A stretch of DNA of 64,000 nt from Hydra vulgaris (Eukaryota; Cnidaria; Hydrozoa; Anthoathecata; Hydridae), in contig NC_088921.1 of the NCBI RefSeq assembly GCF_038396675.1, positions 36,765,001 through 36,829,000 of the forward strand. The letters run 5' to 3'. Both the position numbers and the translations under genes were made by a program. This document shows positions 1 through 16,654 of the stretch, in pieces (position 1 is the stretch's first letter; every line of letters starts with the position of its first letter). The notes beneath the pieces are model-generated. The model ran no database searches. It was given only the letters and a program-made list of their open reading frames with translations, and was not told where the DNA came from.

Positions 1-1654
<1,654 letters not shown>

Positions 1655-3885
1655 TCATTCAATGCAAACTTGACATTGGTATGGTTTTATAATAGCCAAA
1701 ATGTCTTCAGTTAATTCACCTTTTTCAACACATTGCATCAATGGAACTGCAAATATGCAACAATCACAAAGTTGCTCTGTTACAAGTTGTCGTGAACAAT
1801 GGCATATTGATTCACTATCTAAGTTAGCTGGTACTCTTGATTTGTAGTGTGAGTGATAAGATATGTTCATAGGAAAATGATAAGGAAGATAAAAGTTTCT
1901 CACAAAACTAGATCTCATCAGCTGATGTTATTTATCTTGTTAGTCACAAGAAACTGATCGATTACTGTTATTTTTCAGTTGTTGCTTTAAAGACGAGTGT
2001 TTTGATTCTTTTCCCTGCATGGATAAAACTCCATAACCAACATTATATTTTGTATATATATCCATTGCATGATATGGTACAACACGCCTCATTGTCCTTT
2101 CCGGAAAAAACAATGAAAACAAATTAAAATACCTGCTGCAATACTTAGCAACATCTGCTGAATAATTTTCTGATGTAATATTATACTTGTTAATCAAAAC
2201 CCCAGCATCACGCAAAGATTCACATACTTTAGCTAATGCAACTGTTTTAAATTTTTAAATATTGCTTTCGCCGGCAATCTGTAAAATGTCAACAAGGCAA
2301 AAACTATATTAGGCAAAAGAAACCGCTTGAGCTCCTATCGGCCTTGTTTCTAATTTATTCATTCGTTTACTTTCATTTTGATAATGTTCTCTAATATTCT
2401 TTGCTAGAAACTTTAAACCACACCCTAACTCATCTGCTTCTTTAGGAGGGTTACTTAAGAAACTTATAAATTGCTCAAAAACTCCACGACGCACTGATTC
2501 TTTATAAATTAAGTCGAGACGTGTTGCCAATTATTTATCTCTAAATGAAGTGGTTCTGGACCAATGGAATCAGCAAATTTTCCAATATGTGGCTCCCCAA
2601 GTTGTCAAATTCCGTTTTCTGCCATAAAATTTAACTTTTCATTGTGTTTTGCTGATTCTGAAGCAATCGCATTTTGTGTGTTCTCAAACTCTTTTAGCAT
2701 TGCTAATTCCTTAATTCATGATTCCATGGTAGGTACCTGCCATGTGGCCTCGGCACCTCCAATGGTTTTATTAGGTTGTGTTAATTCACTCTTATGCACG
2801 TTTGCAAAAGGTGAAGGATATGTTGCACTTGTAGGTAACACATTTGCAGCAAAACACAACCATGAAATATCAGCCGATGGCACAAATTCAAAACTTGTTT
2901 TGATGTTGTTGATGTTGAGTACATTGCCTTCAATTAATTCCATTTCTTCCGAATGTTGCTTCCACAATAACTCGCATACTTTATCTTTTTCACTAGCTGT
3001 TATCATATGTAGTGGATAAATAAACTCCCTATTGTGGATAAGTTTACCAAAATTCCACATCGATAAAGTCCCTGTTATCATAGTTTTTAGACTCTGGAGC
3101 TCCATCATCAGAAAATTCAACAACAAAATGGTTAATGTTTCCATTAAACCAAACAAGATTTTCTTTTAAAGTTTTAACTTTTAAATTTAAATCAGCTATC
3201 ATTGTCACTAATGCTGTCACTGTTCTAGATACTCCACTATAACCTGGAATTTGATGGATTTTACCGATGTCCGATGACTTTACAAACTTTTCAACAGTTT
3301 CATTTGAAACATTTGACATGTTCAATTCAAAGTTGACATCGCCATATTGAACTGAATTTACAGAAGAAATATTTGAAATATCAGAAAATGTGGATTTCTG
3401 TACTTTGCATATCATGTTGTATTTACGTCGAGATAAATAAGTAGCATATTTTAAAGCAACTGCTTTGTTTATACTAGCTTTACTTTTAATGTAATTGTTT
3501 GAAATTGATCCATGTAAATTTTCAAGGAAATTTCCTCTTTTATAATTCACAAAGAACTGCTCCATTAATTTTACTGGGGTAATACTACATAAAAGATCCC
3601 ACACACCATAAATAGCTCCATAGCTGCCTCCATGAATAAACTCCATAATGTTTTGTGACTCAGCTTGTCTGCGATATTTTGTTGAACATGCTGCATCATT
3701 AATCATAAAGTCAGTTGTAGGGTTATTTGACCGTTTAGTTCTTGTATATTGCTTTTGTTCAATCAGTAATTTTACTTTTTCATACTGGGTGTTTAAAGCA
3801 TTTAACTCATTTTCAATTTCTGCCTGTTCACATAAGGCAGCATCAATACTTTGTTGAATAGCTTCTTTATCTTTTTTAGGGTCAC
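1655..3885 (-). pseudogene. decayed multicopy cnidarian gene, probably mobile-element derived
   Basis: Five minus-strand open segments (3706-3044, 3156-2716, 2530-2309, 2215-1940, 1918-1655) line up as one protein of about 740 residues read from 3885 down to 1655. Most lie in one frame; the second is shifted by one base, and in-frame stops separate the last three. The N-terminal part (about 3885-3710) is a Glu/Lys/Gln-rich coiled-coil-like stretch. The centre carries a conserved-looking FSDDGAPESK segment, and the C-terminal end is Cys/His-rich (repeated CxxC-type pairs), as in a zinc-binding tail. There are no introns, and the frameshifts and stops show it is dead. I recognise the type as a high-copy anonymous family of cnidarian genomes but cannot name its superfamily. 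A transposon origin is inferred from copy-number behaviour and lack of introns. Confidence 0.6.
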
Positions 3886-5276
3886 AATATCATTATTCAA
3901 TTGATTTGTCTGTGATACTACAAAAAAGAATAGAAAATTGTTTAAAAAATTATAGAACTACACGCCAGAAATAAATATTATAACTTTAGCCAGAAATAAA
4001 TGTTATACCGCATTTTTGCCGTATTGGGAATTTTTATTGTTGTTGTTCTAGAAAATGTTGGGAATTTTCTAGAAAAGGTCTTAAAAAACTCAAAAAAACA
4101 CTCTTAAAAAAAAAAAAAAAGGTCATTGACTTTTGGAAATTTTAAGTCCATTGGGAATTCCGCGTTATACGCGGCACCATTGGGCTAGCTAACACCCTGA
4201 ACTAATAAAATATTCATGTAAATATAATATATATACATAAATATATATATATTATATATAAAAATAAATGTATATGTATTATCAGTTAGATAAGAAAAAG
4301 TCTATATAATTTTTGCTAACTGTAGTATTTGTCCATATAATGAGAAAATTACTAACCTTTAGCTGCATTAGTTGGGAAAAGACTTAAATATTTTGTAACA
4401 AATTATCTGAAAGCAATTGTTGCTGAACAGGTGAAGTGTTCCAAAATGACTCACCAAAGGTACGTTTAGTGTCACATCTGATTTATGGTTTGACAATATA
4501 GAGCAGGTTTTTCTTTTGCCACATCTTTAAAAAACAAACACGCTAAGTAAACAAAACCATAAGTGTAATGCAATTTACTCTAATTTCATAATTTAATTAT
4601 TTTATATCATAAGTGACTATATATATATAGGTGTTATGTGTATACCTAAGTATACACATAACATATGATATTAAGTATACACACTATATATGACATTTAT
4701 CACATATATTATGATTTTTATATTTATTGAGTAGAAGAATAAAGTACCTTTTAAATGTTACATTTTCAGACATTATTGAAGATAGATAACAATAATCACT
4801 CTCAAAAAACGTGTTACAATCTGTACCATGTGTTTTAATCTGTCTTGGCTGCCGTTGCCACAATCTCCCCGTGTTACAATCTTTTTGTTCCACCAAAAAA
4901 AATTCAACGATGAATGATGTAATGATGATAACTAAGCTTTAGTCAAAAGCATATAATAAGAATCAGAATATAACTTATAGTCTGAATCTTATTATATGCT
5001 TTTAAGATTTACCTACTTATAGTATCACTTATACTATAATATTGTATAACTTAATATTTACTTAAAGTAAATTTTATTTAAACCATGTTACCCATAAACA
5101 TAAATCATTGATGTCACTCTTTGTCAATCTCAAAAGGAAAGACACCTTATAGTTATTGTTGTGTAAATTTTAGGGTATTTGATATATAAAACAATAAATA
5201 TATAAAACCAATATATTTATTAAATACCTTAACTCTGTTTATAAATTTAAAATAAAATAACCTTAAAAGATAAGGT
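3886..5276. other. noncoding stretch
   Basis: AT-rich DNA with a TA-rich patch near 4220-4265 and a 4965-5000 segment that inversely repeats 4935-4975 (AAGCATATAATAAGA type). A 70-codon minus-strand frame at 4684-4896 has no recognisable features and is not called. Confidence 0.4.
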
Positions 5277-5591
5277 GGTAACCTGCAGTTAAGCGGCCTA
5301 AAATAATTTCATTTTATCGCTTGTTGCGCTTTCGTGTGAAGACTTGCTCAAAGTGACTTTTTAATATAAACAAAAGGAATATTTATTGGCTTCAGTACAT
5401 ACATCGACTATCTTATAGCCTGCTGCTTCAAGGGAGTGCTGCTACATCGACTAAGGGTTTGGCATGGGGCAGCATCTTTATTTTTATTATTATTTCACTT
5501 AATATTTCTAATGTTTAAAAAACATCCTCTGACGAGAGCGCAACAAGCGAAAAAATAAAATTATTTTAGGCCGTTTAACTACAGGATTACC
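5277..5591. mobile_element. MITE with ~60-bp terminal inverted repeats
   Basis: The left end (5277-5336, beginning GGTAACCTGCAGTTAAG) is the reverse complement of the right end (5532-5591, ending CAGGATTACC) over about 60 bp with few mismatches. Shared words include GGCCTAAAATAATTT and CGCTTGTTGCGCT. The 315-bp element has no coding capacity, so it is a nonautonomous DNA transposon. I could not fix a target-site duplication. Confidence 0.85.
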
Positions 5592-6371
5592 ATATATATA
5601 GGTACGTGGACTGATTTTTTTAAATTATTCAAATACTAGAATGTTATATATCATTAGAAAGCTCTCAAATACAGTATTTCAAAGGTGAAAAAACTACGAA
5701 AATTGGACAATTCTATAAAAAGTCATGACGTTTTTAGTAGCAAATTTTCGATATATGGATTTCTTGATAAAACTGTGGTCAAAATTTTTTTTTTTTTTTA
5801 CATAAATTGTTATAACGTTGTCAATTCTTATTCAAAAATCTATAACTTGGTATCAAAAGATAGGTGTAAAAATGGGCTTTAATTTTAAACTTTTTTCTAG
5901 GTAAATGGCGCATCAAGGGATCCAGAGGGGGTGCTAATCCACCACCGACACCTTACAAAAAACACTTTATCTCCATAAAAAAGTGTTTTTTTTCATAAAA
6001 TTGATAATATTTATGAATAACATGTTGGTATTATTTTATTCTACATCACCAGCGAGTATTACAGGTCTATCATAAAGTTGGGTGTTAGGTTGTGGGTAAG
6101 GTTTAACACACCCTATCAAAATTTCATTCTTTTAAATATTGTAATATTTACTAAAATGAGTAAATTATAAAAAATAAATAAAATATTTTAATACTTTAAA
6201 AAATAGTAACTTGTGGTGTATAAAATTATCTTTTTTGGAAGGGGCGTATGCCGCCCCCTCTCCCCTGCTTCCCTAAACCTGAAAAAAAATAAATTAATAA
6301 CAATTTCACAAAAAATGTTAAAATGCTTTCTTAAACAGAGAGAAATTAGAATAAAAAACTAATTTACCACA
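5592..6371. other. noncoding stretch downstream of the microexon gene
   Basis: No clear gene. On the minus strand two good acceptor-like sites lie here: a pyrimidine tract ending at 6341 and another ending at 6286. The second leads into a short Gly/Arg-rich frame (about 6285-6235) ending in a stop. These could be an alternative 3' end of the microexon gene. The evidence is only compositional. Confidence 0.3.
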
Positions 6372-8330
6372 TTACAAGATGCTGCCACCATTCCGCCTAG
6401 GTCGACCTCTTCTGCCACGACCACTTGCAGTACCTCTGCTGCTGTCCCCAGCACTCTTGTTTGGGGGATAATAGGGCCATCTAAAAAGAGGGTCATCTTT
6501 GCCCCCAAATCGGATCCAACGCAAATATGATCTGTTGCTGGTTGGTCCAGGATGCTGGGTACTGTAAACCCTGTAGGCTTCATATGTATGCTCTAAAAGC
6601 AAATAAATAATAATTATATTAGTAACAAATGGCATTATGTAACACTTAATAAAAACTTTTTACTTGTTAAAGTTTATCTAAATATATAAAATTATTGAAT
6701 AATAAATCACTGATAGGTAAACAAATTTTTAATGAGTAAAAATTTCAATACTGCTAGTGATTTTCCTTTTATGAGAATTCAAATGAAAACACAATATAAA
6801 TGTATTAAACAGTGTATATTAATAGGAATAATAAAAATTTGATAACCATTCAGATACATTTTTAATACATAAATTTACCAGCAGAAGGTTGAGCAGGTGG
6901 AACTAAAGGTAGAAAAAGTTGTCATTTAAAGATATTGCAATTGCTGAGAAATGCGCACACATATTAAAAAGTAATAGTTTTTAGACATACCAGTTGTTGC
7001 AGATGAACATGAAACTAAGGTTAAAAAGTTGTAATAAGAAAAATTGTAATTGATGAAAAATGCTAACACAATTAGAAGGTAAAATTTTTAAAACTTACCA
7101 ATCGTAGAAGATGTACACGGTCCTAAGGTTAAAAAGTTGTAATACAAAATTAATATAGCAAATGATGAATAATGGACACGCATATTAACAAGTAATATTA
7201 TTTAGACATACCACTTGATGCAGAGGACGATGAAACTAAGGTAAAAAAAGTTTTAAAAAAGAAAAATATAGCAATTGATAAAAAAGGCAAACACAAATAG
7301 AAAGTAAAAATTTTAAAACTTACCAATCGTACCAGCTGAAGATGGTCCTAAGGTTAAAAAGTTGTAATAAAAAATTAATATTGCAAATGATGAAAAATGG
7401 ATACACATATGAAAAAGTAATATTATTTATACATACCACTTGATGCAGACGACAATAAAACTAAGGTAAAAAAGTTGTAATAAAAAACAAATATTGGAAT
7501 TGATGAAAAATACATACACATATTAGAAAGTAAAGTATTTAAAATATACCAATTGTAGCAGATGAGGATGTTCCTGAGGTTAAAAAGTTTTAATAGAAAA
7601 TAAACATTGCATTAGTTGAGAAATGCATACACATATTAAAAAGTAATAGTTTTTAAACTTACCACTTGTTGCAGTTAAAGTTGGAACTAAGGTTAAAAGA
7701 TTGTTATAAAAAATAAATGTTGCATTTGATAAGGAATGCATAACAGGTTTTTAGAACTTACCAACTGTACCAGATGAAGATGGTTCTAAAGTTAAAAAAG
7801 GAGTAAGACACCGCATAAAAAAATAAGTTTAGCATTAAATATATTCACAGAATAAAAATTCCTGGTTTTCAAAATTACTAACTATAGCAAGTGATGAAAG
7901 GAGAGTTAAACAAAATATGAGTTAAACCTAGACACACATGTTTAAACTTTTGTTACTATGATTCATAACAAAAGTTATAATATACAAACTTACCAATGGT
8001 AGACCTTGTCGATTCAACTAAAGGTAACAAAAAAATTGTACGATAAAAAATAACACCTTGTAATTGCCAAAATTAAGTTCAAAAAATAACAACTAAAAAA
8101 TTAAAATATAAAGATTATATGTATATAAACAAGTAGCTAACATTAAGAATGGGTATATACTTATGTAAACAATAAACATATATAAATTAGTATACATCAA
8201 GAAAAAGGTATAGACAATAATAATTATATCTTATATTTAAAAAAACTTTAGAAACATTAAGTTAATGCAAAAATGTTATGGGAACTATACTTACGAAATC
8301 TCAAAAAATCTATAATGATAGTGCTAGGAT
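6372..8330 (-). CDS. microexon gene: Ser/Thr-rich octapeptide repeats plus basic C-terminal exon (5' end missing)
   Basis: Coding exons on the minus strand, 5' to 3': 8295-8330 (36 nt), 7994-8017, 7762-7785, 7663-7686, 7550-7573, 7437-7460, 7324-7347, 7212-7235, 7099-7122, 6991-7014, 6879-6902 (24 nt each), and 6592-6372 with TAA at 6374-6372. Every intron begins GT and ends AG, mostly GTAAGT or GTATGT with CCTTAG. Every exon starts with the last two bases of a codon and ends with the first base of the next, so all join in one open frame. The microexons encode Ser/Thr/Ala-rich octapeptides, for example VSSSSASS and GPSSAGTI. The last exon gives 72 residues: a Tyr/Trp/Pro-rich part, then a basic tail with RRGRPRR, an AT-hook-like core. 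A signal peptide or start codon was not found, so the N-terminus and function are unknown. The repeat region could be a flexible, possibly glycosylated linker. Transcription is inferred only from the splice grammar. Confidence 0.82.
6879..8017 (-). repeat. tandem array of ~113-bp units, each with one 24-nt microexon
   Basis: Exon starts lie at 6879, 6991, 7099, 7212, 7324, 7437, 7550, 7663, 7762, (7879) and 7994, giving spacings of 99 to 117 bp, mostly 112-113. The introns between them are also related. Two exon types alternate: one starts TT and encodes V....ASS-like octapeptides (7663, 7437, 7212, 6991), the other starts GA or AA and encodes GPSS.GTI-like octapeptides (7762, 7550, 7324, 7099). 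The array therefore grew by duplicating a two-exon block of about 225 bp. The unit near 7879-7902 keeps the spacing and part of the exon sequence but has lost its acceptor AG, so it is a decayed cassette. Confidence 0.85.
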
Positions 8331-10481
<2,151 letters not shown>

Positions 10482-11460
10482 CTCCATACTGCCGAAAATG
10501 GACTAAGTGCATTTCCCCTGTATACCGACGATATGCAAAGTTGCTTTGTTGTCTCTTTATATAACCGTGAAAATGCTGTATCAGCATTATTTCAACTGAC
10601 AAACTCTCAACGACCCATGTATATTTTTAGCTAAAATTTTTGCAGTTTAATATAATATTTAAAAATAAAGAGATTCTAAGACGTAAGAGTGACATGGTCT
10701 GGATGATTTCATATAGAATGAGCTAATAGTTATTTTTTATTAAAAGATTTTAAAGTAAATCGAAAATTATTTAACATTAATTAACATTTTAACTTGATTA
10801 AAAGTTTAATAGCCCTTAAATTTACAATTAAGCAATATCATATTTACGTGAATGATTCATTCCGTTCATTCATTCCATCACACCGTTAAGACTGTAATTA
10901 GTTAAATAACTGTTTTCATAAAATAAATGACGTCAAAAAAGTTAATGAGAAGGTGCGACCGTATAACTTTTAATTTATCTTTCAGGCAGTAAAAAATAAT
11001 TTTTAAAAGTAATAATTTTATTTTTAATTCAACAAATTTATTTGATATAAAATATTAAAAACTGTATTAACTTTATAATGTTCGATATATAAGATACAAT
11101 TTTTTATTTTAATTTTCATTTTTATATAACAACTATTTTTTATTAGATTAAAACCCCCATATTTTGTTAAATATTGTTTAACATTAACTGGGGCAACTAA
11201 AAATAAAGTAAAATAATATATAAATATATATCATTTTAAAAAAAGTATAAATTATAATAAATACACATTACTTATTATTTTTTTTACAATTAAATTTGTT
11301 TTATAATATAGCTTAAAGCATTTATTATGTAAAAAAATTAAAATAAATTTTTTTAAAACCTCCTTACATGTAAAAGCCTGGAACTATAATTATCCAATAA
11401 AATAGAAAATAAGCAGTCATATGACTTTTTTAAAAATAACTTGGTAATAGAAAATAAACG
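10482..11460. other. intergenic DNA upstream of polyubiquitin
   Basis: AT-rich DNA without a coding frame. A CCAAT word (about 11393-11397, TATCCAATAAAA) lies some 65 bp upstream of the TATA box of the ubiquitin gene and may belong to its promoter. No strict heat-shock element was seen. Confidence 0.4.
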
Positions 11461-11470
11461 TATAAATAAG
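11461..11470 (+). promoter_or_regulatory. TATA box of the polyubiquitin gene
   Basis: TATAAATAAG lies 97 bp upstream of the ATG at 11558. With transcription starting about 30 bp downstream, this gives a 5' leader of roughly 65 nt. Position and motif fit a core promoter; nothing else nearby matches as well. Confidence 0.6.
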
Positions 11471-11548
11471 GGAAGATTAACGCTTCAGGCAGTGCAAAAA
11501 ATTTTTGAGAGGCTACGTACTAAGACTTAAGGATTTATCAAGTGCTAA

Positions 11549-13484
<1,936 letters not shown>

Positions 13485-14155
13485 AAATTGAATTTCTAAT
13501 GGTGTAAATTTTTTTTATGTTTGCTTATGCTTGTTACATTACTTTTTTCCCGAAGACAATTGCCTATATATCGCTTCTAATCATTCATAAAAACATTTTG
13601 AAAAATAATTTTGGTCTACGAAATAGTTTTTTATTTTATTTGTGTTCTCGGAATTTGATTTTTTTAATGTTATTCTTTATGTTTAAAAACTGGAGGCGGC
13701 AACTGTGTCCCCATAATTTTGTGAAACCTTAAACTCGTTGAACCCTAAACTCGTTATCGATCTGTAGTGTGACGTAAACCTAAAAGGTTACGTCGTAGAT
13801 AGTTAACAAATAAATTTGATTATTTTCGTCGCGCGAATGTGATTTATGTGCATACGTTAAAGTGTTGTAACTTTAAAAGGGAGACCTAGGGTTAGCCTCT
13901 GTTTTTACTATTTGGCCCAAAAATATCCTACGCGCCTGTGAGTTCTTACAATACTTCTGTGATACTCAAGATGGTCCATTAGGAAGGTTCCACTAAATAT
14001 TGGTTAAAGGCCCTGAAGTTAAATTCAACAGGAGTTGTTAATGCGTGACACGTATTTTTATGCGTTTTTAAAGATACCGCTCCCCTATGTGAAATTTTGT
14101 GGCATTAAGAGGCACTCCTGGGCGCAATTTTCATGTCTACTTTATATTTATTTTA
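13485..14155. other. 3' flank of polyubiquitin and intergenic DNA
   Basis: This holds the ubiquitin 3' untranslated region. An AATAAA word at about 13808 is a possible polyadenylation signal, but there is no independent support for it. Small open frames at 13517-13732 and 14035-14220 have no protein-like features. From about 13740 the sequence is less AT-rich but unrecognised. Confidence 0.4.
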
Positions 14156-15530
14156 CAGGGTTATTCAAAATTATAATCACTTGTATTCAAAATTATTATC
14201 GCATCTATTCAAAATTATAGTCACATATATTCAAAATTATTGACAATTTTTATTAAAAACTTAATAAAATTTTAAATAAAAAAATTATATTATTTATTTA
14301 ATTAAATGAATTGTTCACCGTTTTGAGCCTTTTCAACCTATCTTCTCATATTTTCATAAAATCCATGGCATTGTAATGAATAATCATTATCAGATGATGC
14401 TACCAAATCTAAGCATTGTTCAATTGTTAATGTTGGATTTGCTCTTCGTACTGCACAATATCTTGATTTAAACATTGAAAAATATTCCTCAATTGGATTC
14501 AATTCAGGAGAATAAGGCTCAATAAATCGAAATGGAATATTAAGAGAACTTAATACTCTTAGAACTTCATGAGTTTTATGAATTCTGGCATTATCCATAA
14601 CTAAAATGCTATTCGGGTGCGATGCGAAATATGGAGCCAACACTGAAATAAAATTAATAAATTCAGTTCCATTATAAGAGCCTGTTCTATATTTATAACC
14701 AATGATCCCATTGTAATCAATAGCACATATTAAACTTTTATTAACCGATTTATTTGCTGGAACAGCAACAAAGGCTTTTATATTCAGAGGTGAATAACCA
14801 TATCTTCTTTTCGTATGCTGATTAAAACCAGTTTCATCAAGAAACACGAGATTTTTATTCCCGATTCTTGATATCTCGGCTTCATAGATAATTCTTGCGT
14901 TGATTTTTTCTATATCATTTCTTTCAATTGGAATAAAAGAGAGTCTTTTTCGACTCATCCCTATCTTTTTAATTTTTCTTGATATAGATGGTTGTGATAT
15001 TATAACACCATTTACACCATGTATGAGAGTTTTTTACTCATTTTGTGTTATTGAATTATCAATTAAAATGGAGTTGTATAATAGTTGTTTAATTGGATCA
15101 AAAACTTTTCTTTTATTAAGACAAGTTGCTTTAAGTTTTTCACCAGATGATACAAACGCAACTCCATCTTCATATTTTTTAATTATTTTTCCAACCGCCC
15201 TGGTGCAGAGATTTATGGTATTTGAAATCTGTTTGATAGTATATTTTTTGCTTTCTTGCATATTTATAACCATATTATAAATTTCTTTCGTTACTTGCTT
15301 TCTTGCTTTTCTTACCATCACGAAAGTAATAAAATTTTCATGAATTTTAAGGCGATTATAATATTGAATACATGTGATTATAATTTTGAATACAAGTGAT
15401 TATAATTTTGAATAGATGTGATAATAGTTTTGAATAGATGTGATTATAATTTTGAATCCAAGTGATTATAATTTTGAATACAAGTGATTATAATTTTCAA
15501 TACAAGTGATTATAATTTTGATTAACCCTG
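14156..15530 (-). mobile_element. Tc1/mariner-type transposon, near complete, TA target duplication
   Basis: The element starts CAGGGTTATTC at 14156 and ends with the complement TTAACCCTG at 15530, with TA directly outside both ends (14154-14155, 15531-15532). The termini are long because each is made of tandem copies of a 22-bp word (ATTATAATTTTGAATACAAG and variants). There are about four copies in the left arm (14160-14245) and about eight in the right (15357-15522), in opposite orientation. Between them lies one transposase frame on the minus strand. Confidence 0.92.
14338..15318 (-). pseudogene. IS630/Tc1-type DD34E transposase with one premature stop
   Basis: The reading frame runs from ATG at 15318 to the stop at 14338, 327 codons, the usual size for the family. 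It is broken only by an in-frame TAA at 15036-15034. The N-terminal third has helix-turn-helix character (TIKQISNTINLCTRAVGKII). The catalytic triad is visible: Asp in VFLDETGF, Asp in ILVMDNARIH, and Glu in SPELNPIEE, with 34 residues between the second Asp and the Glu. It would cut and paste the surrounding element at TA sites. With a single stop the copy is young, and whether the downstream part (from Met at 14958) is ever made is unknown. Confidence 0.9.
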
Positions 15531-15589
15531 TAATTGTAACAGTTCATGTATCAAAAAAAAGTATGACCGGGAGGCTGAATGAGCGCGAA

Positions 15590-15870
15590 TTTCATAAGTG
15601 CGAAGCGTTGCAAAAACTAGCATAAGTGCGCCGAATAAATCTACAAAAATTAGCATAAGTCCAAAGCAATTACAAAAACTACGTAGGTGCACTAATTAAA
15701 ATTGCAAATATTAACATAATTGTAAATTGACATTTCGCACCTATGCCAATCTTTGCAAGTTTATTTGGCGCACTTATACCAGTTTTTGTAATTGTTTTGC
15801 ACTTATGCCACTTCGCATTTATGCCAATGTTTGCAAATTTTTTTGGCGCACTTTTGCCAGACCGCACGTA
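15590..15870. repeat. imperfect palindromic repeat region
   Basis: The left half holds repeated GCATAAGTGCG and TTACAAAAACT words, and the right half holds their complements (CGCACTTATACC, AGTTTTTGTAATT, GCACTTATGCC). The region can therefore fold back on itself. It looks like a decayed fold-back or MITE element with internal subrepeats. There is no coding signal. Confidence 0.55.
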
Positions 15871-15985
15871 TGTAAGTTCACACTTATGCCAGTTTGGACT
15901 TATAAAATTCGTGCTTACTCCATTCGTCCCAAGTTTGACCTAAAATTGTTCCGGAAATCTGGCTTTGATCTACAAGTATTTTTAA

Positions 15986-16070
15986 GCGGCCGTGGCGCAG
16001 TGGTTAGAGCGCTTGCTCTATAAAGCAAGAGATCGAGGGTTTGAAGCGAGCTGTGCATATTTCGCGCCAT
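15986..16070 (+). mobile_element. tRNA-derived SINE head
   Basis: GCGGCCGTGGCGCAGTGG holds a pol III A box (TGGCGCAGTGG, 15993) and GGGTTTGAAGC (about 16037) a slightly degraded B box, about 34 bp apart as in tRNA genes. Pairing of the tRNA arms is imperfect and the sequence runs on into non-tRNA DNA, so this is a SINE and not a tRNA gene. The copy at 28516 shares the GCCGTGGCGCAG start. Confidence 0.65.
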
Positions 16071-16654
16071 TACACAGTGATTCAGAAACACTAAAAATTT
16101 GGCCTAAATATAGTTTTTTGAGTAGCGTAATTTCATTTATGATTCACTTATGATTCTAATGGTATAAAAAAATAAATACTGAAATAATAGATTTAAACGT
16201 TAATATACGTTTGAAATTGATCGAAAACAGCTTTTTTTTGTCATTAAAATTTTATCATTATTAAAACTTAATTTTCTCCCTATATACAAAGTTTTTTTAT
16301 TTTAGTTTTTATAACATGCAAAGACAATAGATAATTCTATTTTAGTTTATAAAAAAAATTTAAATATGTATTTATACAAGTTGTAAAAAATGCATTTAAA
16401 AAAAATGCTTTTTAACGATTTTAATGGTGCTAGGACTCTTCACATTAGACTTCCTTCATAAAGCCAATTCTTTTTTAAAAGAGAGTTTGTATCATTCTAT
16501 AAGAAACCAAAAAAGTTAGCTGCCCCAACTTTTTCATTCGGAAATAATGTAGTTTTAAAAAGTCCATTTTATAGAAAAAATTAGCAACTTTCGTGTTTTG
16601 CGAGTTTTTCCTAACACGTCTGAACAAAATTTTTAATTTTATTTTATTCTAGTA
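16071..16654. other. noncoding stretch
   Basis: AT-rich DNA between the SINE and the truncated LINE. I see no gene or transposon end. Confidence 0.35.

Noticed and set aside
2564-3019. 151-codon plus-strand frame
   Set aside because: It is the antisense of the minus-strand pseudogene at 1655-3885, which has the clear protein-like sequence.
6359-6583. Alternative 74-codon minus-strand frame in the terminal exon
   Set aside because: The microexon phase fixes the other frame (the one ending in the RG-rich tail). This frame would need a different splice phase.
13517-13732. Small protein gene downstream of polyubiquitin
   Set aside because: AT-driven frame in the likely 3' untranslated region, with no start context or protein-like composition.
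15986-16060. Functional tRNA gene
   Set aside because: A and B boxes are present, but the arms do not pair well and related heads occur on SINEs. The same applies to 28516, 56112, 59041 and 63436.
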